Assembly (NCBI GenBank): GCA_016926855.1
Contig: JAFGNT010000021.1
Coordinates: 62,001 to 126,000 of the forward strand
From: Methanomicrobiaceae archaeon
GTDB taxonomy: Archaea > Halobacteriota > Methanomicrobia > Methanomicrobiales > Methanomicrobiaceae
Length of the DNA: 64,000 nucleotides
Reading direction: 5' to 3'
Within the stretch, counting starts at the first letter, position 1, and the number at the start of each line of letters is the position of its first letter. Below the pieces are notes generated by a model. The model ran no database searches. It was not told the origin of the DNA and worked only from the letters and a program-made list of their open reading frames with translations. Positions 47,810 to 58,200 of this stretch are shown here, in pieces. A program made the translations under genes and the position numbers.

Positions 47810-50545
47810 GTGTCACTGGTTCTTATGATGCTGACAGATAAGTCCAGTCCAACCCCTGAAACAATTCAGAAAAAGACGGATCTCGTGATTGGAATGCTGC
47901 AGGCGGAGGGAAATCCAGATTCCGTAGACAGGGACAGGTTAATCCGAGAGATTGAATCCCGCTGCGAGATCTGGCGGGGTTCGGCCACCGTACTGGAGAA
48001 TAAAAAAAATCACACTGTATGGCTTCCGTACAGGAAAAGTCAAATTGAATGGAAATTCTGGAAACGATATGAACGCTATCTGATGGAGAAGAAGAAATTC
48101 TCCGAACAGAGCATAATGACTTTGGATGACCTCACCGAACGGGTCCTTGAACGACTTGAAGATCCACAGCGGGAGGAATACTGGGACCGTCGTGGAATGG
48201 TGGTCGGGCATGTCCAGTCAGGGAAGACCGCGAATTATACGGGTCTCATTTGTAAAGCAGCCGATGCAGGATATAAACTTATTATCGTTCTCGCTGGTAT
48301 GCATAAAAGCCTTCGAAGTCAGACGCAGTTGCGTCTCGACGAGGGCTTCCTCGGATTTGATACTCAGCTGAATCGTGCATTTAATCAGGAAAATCTCCGG
48401 ATAGGTGTCGGAAGCCTCCCTGGAGAGGAATTTATAACGGTCCACTCCCTCACCAGCAGTGCTGACAGAGGTGACTTTAACCGAACAGTTGCATACCAAG
48501 TGGGTGTACTTCCGGGAGGAAGCGATCCTGTTCTACTCGTCGTCAAGAAGAACAAATCAGTTCTTGAAAACCTCATCAACTGGGCAATAAGTGTCAAGGG
48601 TGTTGAAGATCCCCGGACTCATAAGAAGATTGTCCACGGCATTCCACTCCTTATCATTGATGATGAAGCAGATAATGCATCAGTTAATATAAAAACAGTT
48701 CCCCAGGATGAAAACGGAGTCCCTCTGGAAGATTACGATGTCAGTGCAATAAATGGTAAAATCCGCTCCCTCCTCAGTCACTTTGAGATGAGCGCATATG
48801 TAGGCTATACTGCGACGCCGTATGCAAACATCTTCATATTTCCGGAGGGTGAGACATCAACTCATGGTGAAGATCTGTTCCCACGTGATTTCATTATCAA
48901 TCTCCCGACTCCACCGAATTACATAGGTCCGTCTCAGATTTTTGGTATTAACGGGTCTGATGGAGAGGAACAGAGTGGCCTCCCGGTAATCAGAGTTATA
49001 AATGACTATCACAGGTTCATGCCTGACTTTCATAAAAAGGAGCACAATCCGGAGAAGCTTCCGGACTCGCTAAAACAGGCGATTAAGACATTCATTATCT
49101 CTTGCGCAGCACGAATGGCAAGGGGCGAGCAGAAAAACCATAATTCAATGCTCGTTCATGTAACCCGCTTCACTGCTGTCCAGGAGAAAGTCGGCAGACT
49201 GGTCAATGACGAACTGACCGTAATCCGCAGACTGCTGGAGTATAGCGATCCTTCTTTTCCGGATGGTATATTCAGAGAAATGGAAAATATTTGGAATTCT
49301 GATTATATTCCGACTACAAACTCCATTCTTCAGCAGATCAGGGATCCCCTGATCACCGAACTGACTTGGAATGAAGTGGAGCGTTACCTTTTTGATGCGG
49401 CAGCCCGCATCCGGGTTAAACTGATAAACGGGACGGCAAGCGATTCACTGGACTATAATGAACATCCGGATGGCCTGAGCGTCATTACCATAGGGGGCGA
49501 TAAATTATCCCGTGGACTGACACTGGAGGGACTCAGTGTCAGCTATTACCTTAGGGCGTCACGGATGTATGACACCCTGATGCAGATGGGAAGATGGTTT
49601 GGATTCCGCCCGGGATACATCGATCTGTGCCGACTTTATACATCCCGGGATCTGGTCGAGTGGTATAAGCATATCAACTTTGCATCCGAGGAGTTACGGA
49701 GTGAGTTCGACTATATGGCAACCCTGAATGCCACTCCGTCCGATTACGGCCTCCGTGTCCGGACACACCCGGACGGGCTGCTTATTACCGCTGTCAACAA
49801 GATGCGGAATGGAACGGTTATGGATGTTTCGTATGCCAATTCCCTCATTGAAACAGTTTTCTTCCATAAGGATCCGGATATTCTCAGAAATAATCTGAAT
49901 GTGATCGATCATTTTATCCGGGATCTGGGCTCTTCATCCGATTCCTCCGGGCAGAATCTTCTCTGGAATAATGTACCGACATCCTCAGTTCTCGGAATGT
50001 TAAATGAGTATCTTATTCATGAGGCTTCCAGAAAGGCGAATCCGGGACTTCTGAAAGAATATATTGAGAAGCGTTCTTCCCAAGGTGAACTTATACACTG
50101 GACTGTTGCCCTGATCGACAACAGTAAGGCAACGCGGACTCTTTCCTTGGGTGGTCATCAAATTGGTCTCACCATACGCAGACCTGATGAAAATAATTCA
50201 TCAGATTCGAAGTATGCACTCAAAAAGGCGCACATTATCGATCCCAAACATGAATTCATCGACCTCACTCCTGAACTGGTTGAGGAGGCTCGCCAAATGA
50301 TGCTGGCTGATCCGAACAGAAATTCCCGTTCAGAGAAAGAACCGAAAGTTCCGAGCGGCCCGTACATCCGGAGGGTCCGGCCCCGGCAGCAGGGATTACT
50401 TCTTATATATCCCCTTGATCCCGATCCTCCGCAAGTCGAAGTTGCGGTGATGGGACTGGCATTCAGTATTCCAGACAGCCAGAGGGACGTGAAGGTGCAG
50501 TATCGGGTGAATAATATCTACTGGGAGCAGGAGTTTGGCAGCTGA
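47810..50545 (+). CDS. Z1-domain superfamily ATPase/helicase-like protein
   Basis: 911 residues from GTG 47810 (ATG 47825 is also possible). P-loop Walker A GHVQSGKTANYTGL near 133 and Walker B LLIIDDEADNASVN near 280. Later a Z1 core with ITIGGDKLSRGLTLEGLSV near 562 and MGRWFGFRPGY near 596, equivalent to superfamily 2 helicase C-terminal motifs. In MORC-type restriction cassettes Z1 proteins are the motor subunit. Predicted to translocate or remodel DNA with the adjacent nuclease. Its 3' end overlaps the TTG start of the nuclease gene by 11 bases. Confidence 0.92.
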   Translation: MSLVLMMLTDKSSPTPETIQKKTDLVIGMLQAEGNPDSVDRDRLIREIESRCEIWRGSATVLENKKNHTVWLPYRKSQIEWKFWKRYERYLMEKKKFSEQSIMTLDDLTERVLERLEDPQREEYWDRRGMVVGHVQSGKTANYTGLICKAADAGYKLIIVLAGMHKSLRSQTQLRLDEGFLGFDTQLNRAFNQENLRIGVGSLPGEEFITVHSLTSSADRGDFNRTVAYQVGVLPGGSDPVLLVVKKNKSVLENLINWAISVKGVEDPRTHKKIVHGIPLLIIDDEADNASVNIKTVPQDENGVPLEDYDVSAINGKIRSLLSHFEMSAYVGYTATPYANIFIFPEGETSTHGEDLFPRDFIINLPTPPNYIGPSQIFGINGSDGEEQSGLPVIRVINDYHRFMPDFHKKEHNPEKLPDSLKQAIKTFIISCAARMARGEQKNHNSMLVHVTRFTAVQEKVGRLVNDELTVIRRLLEYSDPSFPDGIFREMENIWNSDYIPTTNSILQQIRDPLITELTWNEVERYLFDAAARIRVKLINGTASDSLDYNEHPDGLSVITIGGDKLSRGLTLEGLSVSYYLRASRMYDTLMQMGRWFGFRPGYIDLCRLYTSRDLVEWYKHINFASEELRSEFDYMATLNATPSDYGLRVRTHPDGLLITAVNKMRNGTVMDVSYANSLIETVFFHKDPDILRNNLNVIDHFIRDLGSSSDSSGQNLLWNNVPTSSVLGMLNEYLIHEASRKANPGLLKEYIEKRSSQGELIHWTVALIDNSKATRTLSLGGHQIGLTIRRPDENNSSDSKYALKKAHIIDPKHEFIDLTPELVEEARQMMLADPNRNSRSEKEPKVPSGPYIRRVRPRQQGLLLIYPLDPDPPQVEVAVMGLAFSIPDSQRDVKVQYRVNNIYWEQEFGS

Positions 50546-51560
50546 AGGTTTTGACCGGATTTGGACAGATTTGGAGCAGCACGCCACAGTCACTGCCAGA
50601 GAAGGCATTCTCACGCTGAGAGTACTTCCTGACTCAGGGTTCGATTTCCTACTCGGTATTCAGAGACCAGAGAATATACGGATGCTTCTAATCCGTATCA
50701 GCCGGGAAAACGTAATCAACCAGTGGTCGCTCCCGCGTTTAAAAGGCTTTGAAGTCAGGCAGGCCGTTCTACCGGAAGATCGGGGGCACTATGCAACAAT
50801 TCAGCTGGTCCTGAACGATCGCCGCTATCAGGATATCTTCTCGCGGCTTACGGAGGATGTTGCGTCATCGTGTTCCCGGGAGTTTTCGGAGAAGGCAATG
50901 ATCCGGGCTCTATTCCAACGGCTGGAGATGTGGCAACAGTTCCTTGACCGGTATGGAGGGGAGGGATTGAGTCCTGCTGCACAACGGGGCCTGTATGGCG
51001 AACTCAGGTTCCTCTTTGACTATTTTATACCTGCTGTTGGTGCTGAACAGGCTGTTTCAGCATGGACGGGACCACATAAGACACAGCAGGATTTCCAGAT
51101 GTCCGGCATTGCTATTGAGGTAAAGACCAGCACCGCCAAGCAACATCAGAAAGTATCAATCGCAAGTGAACAACAGCTCGATGATATAGGACTTGATGGT
51201 CTGTATCTTTACCATCTCTCAATCCGGGAAATACATGACGGGGGTGAAACATTACCGGGGATAATCGACGGTATCCGGAACCTCCTCGCAGAAAATCCTA
51301 CTGCATCAGCTCCATTTGAAAATTTACTATTTCGTGCAGGCTATCTCGATGAACACCGGATGAAATATGAGGAAACAGGTTACACGGATCGGTCAACACA
51401 GGTATTTTTCATCGGGGAGAATTTTCCCAGAATTATCGAGCGGGATCTCATGAGCGGCATCGGGGATGTTCAGTATTCGGTAAGCCTGGCCGCCTGTGCC
51501 CCGTTTACAATGAATGATGAAGATTTCAGGGACATTATTGCACGGTGCAGACATGAGTGA
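50535..51560 (+). CDS. PD-(D/E)XK nuclease of DUF4420 type
   Basis: 341 residues starting at TTG 50535 inside the end of the Z1 gene. The nuclease core is visible at about 155-200: GLYGELRFLFDY (upstream glutamate), QQDFQMSG (metal aspartate) and IAIEVKTST (E-x-K). The rest is helical. DUF4420 proteins occur almost only in MORC/Z1/AIPR cassettes and are the presumed DNA-cutting subunit. Catalytic residues look intact. Overlaps the AIPR gene by eight bases. Confidence 0.88.
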   Translation: MAAEGFDRIWTDLEQHATVTAREGILTLRVLPDSGFDFLLGIQRPENIRMLLIRISRENVINQWSLPRLKGFEVRQAVLPEDRGHYATIQLVLNDRRYQDIFSRLTEDVASSCSREFSEKAMIRALFQRLEMWQQFLDRYGGEGLSPAAQRGLYGELRFLFDYFIPAVGAEQAVSAWTGPHKTQQDFQMSGIAIEVKTSTAKQHQKVSIASEQQLDDIGLDGLYLYHLSIREIHDGGETLPGIIDGIRNLLAENPTASAPFENLLFRAGYLDEHRMKYEETGYTDRSTQVFFIGENFPRIIERDLMSGIGDVQYSVSLAACAPFTMNDEDFRDIIARCRHE

Positions 51561-53673
51561 CTCAGACTTCGAACAGTTTGCTGAAAGTTTTCATCAGGAC
51601 ATTATTTCATACTCACGTGACGCTGATACAGAATCGTTCACCGAAGATCAGTTCACCGAACTGATGCTGGAGTATATGGCTGACGCAGGTGAAATCGATG
51701 ACCGCGAAAAATGTTCCCATCAGTCCCGTGGTATCAAGGTTAACGGTTATGCCTTAAGTAATGATAATGAGAATCTGGATCTTTTTGTCTCAATTTATAA
51801 AGGCGAATGTCCGCCCACAAAGGTTTCGAAGACCGAGATTTCCACTCAGATCAAGCGGCTCAGGACTTTTTTTGACAGAGCATTACGCAGGGATTATTCA
51901 ACGCTTGAAGACTCATCCCCTGCATTTGATCTGGCTGACAAGATATACCAGTCCCGGAATGACCTCAGCCTGATTCGACTATTTGTACTGACCGATGGTA
52001 TTGCAAACGTTGACGTAATTAAAGATGATATCGCCGGCCCCTATAGGATCTCACATCATGTCTGGGATATACAGAGGCTCTACCGGTTGCGGAGTTCCGG
52101 CAGTCGGCCAGAGCCGATAGAGATCGATTTTGAAGGTGAATTCGGGAGATCGGTTCCCTCCCTCCCGATGCCGGATGAAAATTCGGTTTATTCCAGTTAT
52201 CTATTCATCCTCTCCGGTGACACTCTTGCGGATCTGTACGGTAAATTCGGACCCAGACTTCTTGAAAGGAATGTACGCGCCTATCTCCAGATGCGTGGTG
52301 GCGTCAACAAGGGTATTCGGGATACAATCATCAATGAACCTCATATGTTTCTTGCCTATAACAACGGCATCTCTACGACAGCCAAAAATATCGAACTGAT
52401 TGATTTACCCAATGGAATCCTTGCAATACGCCGTATCTGTGATTTTCAGATAGTTAATGGTGGTCAGACAACAGCATCTATCTATCACACTCGCACGAAA
52501 GACAAACAGAATGTTTCCCGTGTCTATGTTCAGGTCAAGCTGACTGTGCTGAAAAATCCGGATAATGTCGACTCAATCGTTCCGAAGATATCCGAATGCG
52601 CCAACAGCCAGAACAAGATTAATGCTGCCGATTTCACCTCCAATGATCCCTTTCATATCCACATCCAGAAGATCTCCCGTTCACTATGGGCTCCGGCAAA
52701 GCGGGGGAGCCAGCAGGAGACCCATTGGTATTATGAGCGGGTACGCGGGCAGTATCAGGATGATAAAGGGCGTGAGAAAACACCAAAACAGAGAAAAATA
52801 TTTGGTGAAAGGAACCCGACAGGGCAGCGGTTTACCAAGACCGATCTCGCCAAGTTTGAGAACTCATGGGATCTGCTCCCACATATCGTCAGCCTCGGAG
52901 CAGAGAAGAACTACCGTGAGTTCATCGACCAATACCGTAACCTCGGGGAATTCGAGCCCGATGCCGATTATTACCGTCTTCTTATTGCGAAAGCAATTCT
53001 ATTCAGACGAACGGATAAGATTGTCCAGAGCCTGAAGTTCGGCGGCTATAAGGCAAATATCGTTACCTACACGATAGCCCTTCTGTCACTACATACAAAG
53101 CAACGTATTAATCTCGAACGGATCTGGAAGGAACAGGCACTATCGCAGGCTCTTGAAGAGACAATTATCAATCTCTCAAGGATTGTACAGGCTCATATCA
53201 CTAGCCCGCCGGGAGGAAAGAACATCACAGAATGGTGTAAGAAGGAGGATTGCTGGAAATCGCTGCAAATCACGGAGATTGAACTGCCGGATGCGCTGAC
53301 TGCAGAACTGGTCGATGAAAACGCTGTCAGAGCGCGTGATATCAGGGCCAGACAGAAAGCAGGGATTATCCCGGAAACTGATGATGAACAGGTAGCGGAT
53401 TCGTCGGGAGGATCGGATGCCGGAAGTCAGACATCCCTATCTGAAAATGACCAGTACATCCGGAATCTCACTCCTCAAAAATGGCTGAAAATTATCCGGG
53501 AGGCAACTGAGGCAGATATGTTTGCTCCGAAGCAGATTTCACTTCTCAGGCGGATGCAGAAGCTGTCAGGTAGAAAAATAAAACCGAATACGTATCAACT
53601 TGAGGGGACCCGGGAAATCCTGTTGGCTCTGGCAGAAGAGCACCGATATAGCACAGATGAAGCTGAAAACTGA
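51553..53673 (+). CDS. AIPR (abortive infection phage resistance-type) protein
   Basis: 706 residues from ATG 51553 (MSDSDFEQFAESFHQ); the track start at 51514 lies in the nuclease gene. N-terminal DUF-type region, then the AIPR core: FLAYNNGISTTAKNIEL near 266 and QIVNGGQTTASIYH near 298. Related to abortive-infection proteins of bacterial phage resistance. The last fifth is charged and low in order (about 615-660). The protein has no complete recognised nuclease motif that I can verify. It completes a methylase-ATPase-motor-nuclease-AIPR set. Confidence 0.92.
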   Translation: MSDSDFEQFAESFHQDIISYSRDADTESFTEDQFTELMLEYMADAGEIDDREKCSHQSRGIKVNGYALSNDNENLDLFVSIYKGECPPTKVSKTEISTQIKRLRTFFDRALRRDYSTLEDSSPAFDLADKIYQSRNDLSLIRLFVLTDGIANVDVIKDDIAGPYRISHHVWDIQRLYRLRSSGSRPEPIEIDFEGEFGRSVPSLPMPDENSVYSSYLFILSGDTLADLYGKFGPRLLERNVRAYLQMRGGVNKGIRDTIINEPHMFLAYNNGISTTAKNIELIDLPNGILAIRRICDFQIVNGGQTTASIYHTRTKDKQNVSRVYVQVKLTVLKNPDNVDSIVPKISECANSQNKINAADFTSNDPFHIHIQKISRSLWAPAKRGSQQETHWYYERVRGQYQDDKGREKTPKQRKIFGERNPTGQRFTKTDLAKFENSWDLLPHIVSLGAEKNYREFIDQYRNLGEFEPDADYYRLLIAKAILFRRTDKIVQSLKFGGYKANIVTYTIALLSLHTKQRINLERIWKEQALSQALEETIINLSRIVQAHITSPPGGKNITEWCKKEDCWKSLQITEIELPDALTAELVDENAVRARDIRARQKAGIIPETDDEQVADSSGGSDAGSQTSLSENDQYIRNLTPQKWLKIIREATEADMFAPKQISLLRRMQKLSGRKIKPNTYQLEGTREILLALAEEHRYSTDEAEN

Positions 53674-53690
53674 GGCAGTATCTCCCATAT

Positions 53691-54098
53691 TCAGGATTCA
53701 AGAATCCGAACGATTTCTGCCACAACACTCTCAGGATCCTTCCTCACCCGGTGCTCCCAGAAACGTAGGACTTTCCATCCATCGGTCTCCAACTTCTGAT
53801 TTACGTCGTGATCCCGCTTAACATTTGCATCAATTTTATTCATCCAAAATTCTTTCCGGGTCTGAGGTTCCTGAAAACATTCTGGACATTTATGCCAAAA
53901 ACAGCCGTCGATAAAAATTGCTATCCGCTTTTTAATAAAAACAATATCTGGCTTCCCGGGGAGCTTGTAATGTACCCTGTAGCCCTGTATGCCTCGTGTA
54001 TAAAGCATCTTCCGGATCTTCAGCTCCGGGGAGGTGTCTTTACCCCGAATCCTAGACATGTTGTATTTTCGTTGTTCCTTGGTTAGAACATCTACCAT
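53691..54098 (-). CDS. vsr: Very short patch repair endonuclease (Vsr)
   Basis: About 135 residues. Vsr signature MSRIRGKDTSPELKIRKML, then the catalytic core KPDIVFIKKRIAIFIDGCFWH near 50-70 with the aspartates and histidine, and zinc ligands in HKCPEC. Nicks DNA beside T:G mismatches made when 5-methylcytosine deaminates; a natural partner for the nearby cytosine methyltransferase. Opposed in direction to the AIPR gene. It starts at ATG 54098 or 54110. The presence of Vsr is usual for Dcm-linked cassettes. Confidence 0.93.
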   Translation of the reverse strand: MVDVLTKEQRKYNMSRIRGKDTSPELKIRKMLYTRGIQGYRVHYKLPGKPDIVFIKKRIAIFIDGCFWHKCPECFQEPQTRKEFWMNKIDANVKRDHDVNQKLETDGWKVLRFWEHRVRKDPESVVAEIVRILES

Positions 54099-54291
54099 TG
54101 TCCATTTCAATTTAGTAGGATGAATATTATTGTTTTCCGTAGGTAATCATTTTAATTTTTTTTCGGCATCGTCAGTGAACCCCTTATTCTCATCAGTCAA
54201 TACTGAAGGCGGGATGGCAAGAGTTCCTATTCGCGCAGATACAGAGAAATATTTCTGCAAGATATCATCGATATGTGATGGTCAGCCAGGC

Positions 54292-54753
54292 CTACCCGGA
54301 CGTGAGGGAGTCGATATACCGGTAGAAATCGATCTTTCCCAGAAATCGTTCTACGGCCGGAATCCCTCCGTCACGATAGAGGCCGCCGATGATCGCTTTG
54401 AAGCATTCCGCAAGTGTTACGGAACCTTTCTTCTCCCAGTTCCGTTGATTCATCTCATTGCTGCTCCAGAGCACGGCCTCATCGAGCTTCAGGTAATCCC
54501 GTGAGATTTTCTGGAGGGTCTCGTTATTCCCGTATTTCATCCGTTTTTTATCATAATATTTGAGTTCGGAGTTTTCAGGGGTGAAAAAACGGGTAAAAAT
54601 GCAAAAATCAAGGACGGCACCTCCCAATATATCAAGCCCTTTCTGGTGTTTCATGCCGGGAGTGTCTTTTACTACCCGGTCTTTTCGCGTAATGCTCTGA
54701 AGATACAGTTCCTGATCGTTAAAAGAACGGGAAAGGATTTGATTGATATCCAT
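54292..54753 (-). CDS. RNase III-fold protein with degenerate catalytic residues
   Basis: 153 residues from ATG 54753, which has GGAGGT nine bases upstream (the track start at 54825 is the alternative). The RNase III signature region reads HQKGLDILGGAVLD (consensus NERLEFLGDAVLD): the first metal aspartate position is Gly. The second reads LAECFKAIIGGLYRDGG (consensus LADAFEALIGAIYLDGG): the catalytic glutamate is Lys and the aspartate is Glu. Hence a pseudo-RNase III, perhaps dsRNA-binding or structural. No dsRNA-binding domain. Between Vsr and the giant helicase. Confidence 0.65.
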   Translation of the reverse strand: MDINQILSRSFNDQELYLQSITRKDRVVKDTPGMKHQKGLDILGGAVLDFCIFTRFFTPENSELKYYDKKRMKYGNNETLQKISRDYLKLDEAVLWSSNEMNQRNWEKKGSVTLAECFKAIIGGLYRDGGIPAVERFLGKIDFYRYIDSLTSG

Positions 54754-54828
54754 ATGTAATCGACCTCCCTTTTTCTCTCCTGCCACTATCAAGATATCCC
54801 CGGGGGCGGCCTTGGTTACTTTCATCGG

Positions 54829-54978
54829 TTACCCGTCACTTTTTTCCAGGTACCTCTTGTACCACACAAACCATGGTGTGTCCAGGAATCCGATGATATT
54901 CTTGGCCACGATCTGGCCGATGATGAGGGGTAAAAGAGGGGCCGAGACAGCCTCACCCCTGGCCACTCGCTGCAAGCC
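54829..54978 (-). pseudogene. C-terminal remnant of an unidentified gene
   Basis: Minus-strand frame of 49 codons without a start, ending in TAA at 54829. It reads APLLPLIIGQIVAKNIIGF and WFVWYKRYLEKSDG, a hydrophobic then basic C terminus of a plausible membrane protein. Upstream it is closed by a stop at 54979-54981. The stop is five bases from the MKVTK start option of the RNase III-like gene. Family unknown; looks like a truncated gene left by rearrangement. Confidence 0.4.
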
Positions 54979-54981
54979 TCA

Positions 54982-55231
54982 CAAACTGGATGATGAAGTG
55001 GCCGGCAGTTGTGAAGAAACGGTTCGCCTTGCCAGCTCAGGCGATTGAGGGCCTAGGTGCGCCGGTCAACGCTTGAAGAAGGATGCGAAGCGGGGAAATA
55101 TAAACGAAGAGGAGGATTTTTGAAAGTGAGGGATTAAAAATGAAAATCGTGACCTTTATTTTCATTCGATTAATAAATAGTAGTAATAAGGTAATGATTC
55201 ATTCTTTGAAGATTTTGGATGTCGTGGTCTT
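54982..55231. other. Noncoding gap before the giant helicase gene
   Basis: GC-rich to about 55090 and then abruptly AT-rich. Contains the 20-base leader match at 55109-55128 (GAGGAGGATTTTTGAAAGTG) and a run of A/T tracts (AATAAATAGTAGTAATAAGG) that could be promoter for the next gene. No ORF or RNA recognised. Confidence 0.4.
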
Positions 55232-58200
55232 ATGGTCGAGCTATCAGAAGAATTAGAAAAACTTCGTTTAAATTTACTAGATCAGACATTAAGAAATGGA
55301 TTGTTAAATTATCGTACTTCAAAAAGGCGGACCATAGAGATTGTTGATGAAAGTCTGAAAGAGTTATATGACATTCTTGTTCTTCAAGAAAAATCAATGC
55401 GGTTCAAAGCTACAAAACTCGAGAAAGAGGATGTTTCTGGGAAAACGGCACCTGAAGAAGAAAGCACAGCACCGAGAATCTGGCAAAAGAATGATCCATC
55501 TGAAAAAGAATCCGAGCTTTTTTTTGATAATTTTCTTAACACGCCCTATAATTTTGAAGACCTGAATAAACGTCTTTTTTATGCATATAACCAATCAAAA
55601 TCAATTTTCGAGGAACAGGGATACTCAGTACTCTATATAGCTCTCGGTTTTTTGGAATGGAAGGAATCGACTCTTTCTGGTAAATCAATGAAGGCACCAT
55701 TGATCCTCGTACCTATTGAACTTACAAGAACTGGTGAGAAGAGGATTTTTTCGCTTAAATGGACAGGCGACGACATTTATACAAATCTTACCCTTCAAGG
55801 AAAACTTGACGTTATCGGTGTTCGTCTTCCTGAATTTGAGATGCCGGAGGACAAATCAGGAATTGATGAATATTTTGAAGCCATTATTGACGCAATTGAT
55901 GAACAGAGTGAATGGAGAGTTCTTGATGAAAGCTCTGTTGATTTCTTCAATTTCCGAAAATTTGTAATGTATAAAGATCTGGACCCGGCAACATGGCCTA
56001 AAGGTGAATCGCCTGCGGATCATGACCTGATTCGGGACATTTTTGATCCACAACCCGCAGAACCGAATGATTACGTAATATCTGAGGATGAAGTGGATGA
56101 GAAAGTCAATCTGTTTACTTCATACAATATCCTTGATGCCGACTCTTCTCAGATTGCTGCAATTCAAGCTGTAATTGGAGGGAAAAACCTCGTAGTTCAG
56201 GGTCCTCCGGGAACCGGAAAGTCACAGACTATCGCGAATATCATTGCAGAGCTCCTAGCTATCGGGAAATCTGTGCTTTTTGTCAGTGAAAAAATGGCCG
56301 CACTTGAGGTTGTGAAATCTCGTCTGGATAAGTCGGATTTAGGGGATTTTTGTCTTGAATTGCATAGTCATAAAGCAAAAAAGACGGCAGTTCTTGAAGA
56401 ATTGCGAAGATCAATCAACTTAGAGAGCCCGTCAAAATATGAAAATGACCAAGAAATTCATGAACTAGAAGACCTAAAAAGGGAGTTAAATGCATACGTT
56501 ACCACAGTTCACACGCCGATTGGAAAACTCGGACTCTCACCGTTTGAATTATTTTCGTTAAAAGCAAAAACAGAGTCCCATTTTCAATATCATGGACGTC
56601 GTATGCAAAACATACGCATTCTCAACTCCGAATCATGCACCAAAGAACAATGGCTGAATACAATAGTTACTCTTAAAAATATTCAGGAAATTCTTACAAT
56701 TCTCGGATCAATAAACGATAATCCGTGGAGAGGATGTAATCCGGGAATGATTCTTCCTCCCGAAAGAAATCGTATCAATGACGACATTGATGAATCTCTT
56801 GCACAATATGAGATGTTACTTCGAAATTCTCAGGCTTTATACGAATGCAGCGGTATTATGCCTCCTGTTTCAGGGACGGACATTAATTCAAGATACGAAG
56901 CTGCAGAAAGAATTGCCAATGCGCCTCAAGTCACCGAAGAAATGCTGAAAACTTCTGAATGGGATAGAGAGTCACCCGCATATTTAGGTGAAATACTTAA
57001 TAAAATTGAGACATATAATTCTTTAAAACAAGAAATTATTAGAATTTTTAACGATTCAGTATTTGATGTTGATTTCCGTGAATTCATTGAAAAATATAAT
57101 CATTTGATGAAACGAGCCAGACAAGAATTTTCCTCATATTACGATTCGACACCAAATGATTTCGAAAGTATATATTCTCATCTCAAGTTTCTCGGGAGGC
57201 ACAAGTCATTAAAGTCCGCGATTATCTCCTTCGACGAACAAAGTCAGCATATATTTGGAAAATACTGGCTTGGTCCCAAGAGCAATCCGCAACAGCTGAA
57301 AGATTTTAAAGAGTTTTGCCTGAGATTTTACTATTTGTTGAAAAAAGACCTTGTTCCCCAAAATTCTGTAATATTCCTTGAAAATGGAATAAGTGCCAAT
57401 ATTTTAAAAAACATTGAAAATTCAGATGAAATAGCAGAGCTGATTCAGTATATTGAGCAATATCATCAATTGAAATGCAGTGTCAACGCAATATTCAATC
57501 CGACAATCCTGAATGAAGATATTGAAAATTTGCGTGAAGAATACAGCAAGCATTCAAAAAAGATTTTCAAAATAATCTCTTTCCGTTATAAAAATTTAAA
57601 ATCATTAATTACGCAATATTATCTTACCCCTCCAATAGATGATGCCCAAATTTTACAGGATCTCAATCAGGCTAATGAATTGAGCCGGATTCAACAGTTG
57701 ATCAAATCAAGGAATGAGGTGGGATTTGCTTATTTTGGTAATTACTGGAAAGGACCTGAATCGAATGTCCGGCAATTATCTGAGATAAGTGAATTGGCCA
57801 GATGCCTTACGGATGAGTTGAACAGAGGCAGAATTAAGGATACCATATTATCATTGATTTCTGAAGGAATTCCTGGAGAAATTCTGGGAAATTCATCTTG
57901 GGACACTCATATAGAGGAAATTGATACCGTTATTGCAAATCTTGCTGAATTTCAAGATCTCGATAAAATGATCAAATCAATATTCGACGGAGCAATTGAA
58001 AAAACTGATATTCATGAGTATCTTTTTGAATTCGATGACTATTCAAATGAAATAAAAGATACCGTTGCCCCTTACTATTGTGGTGAGGGGACATTCAACG
58101 TAGATATTGTAATCAGTTATCTCGAAGATGTGGCGAAGGCAAAAGAGATTGACAGTGATCTTAGAGAATCTCCCGAAGGATTACAATTATTTGGTGTACA

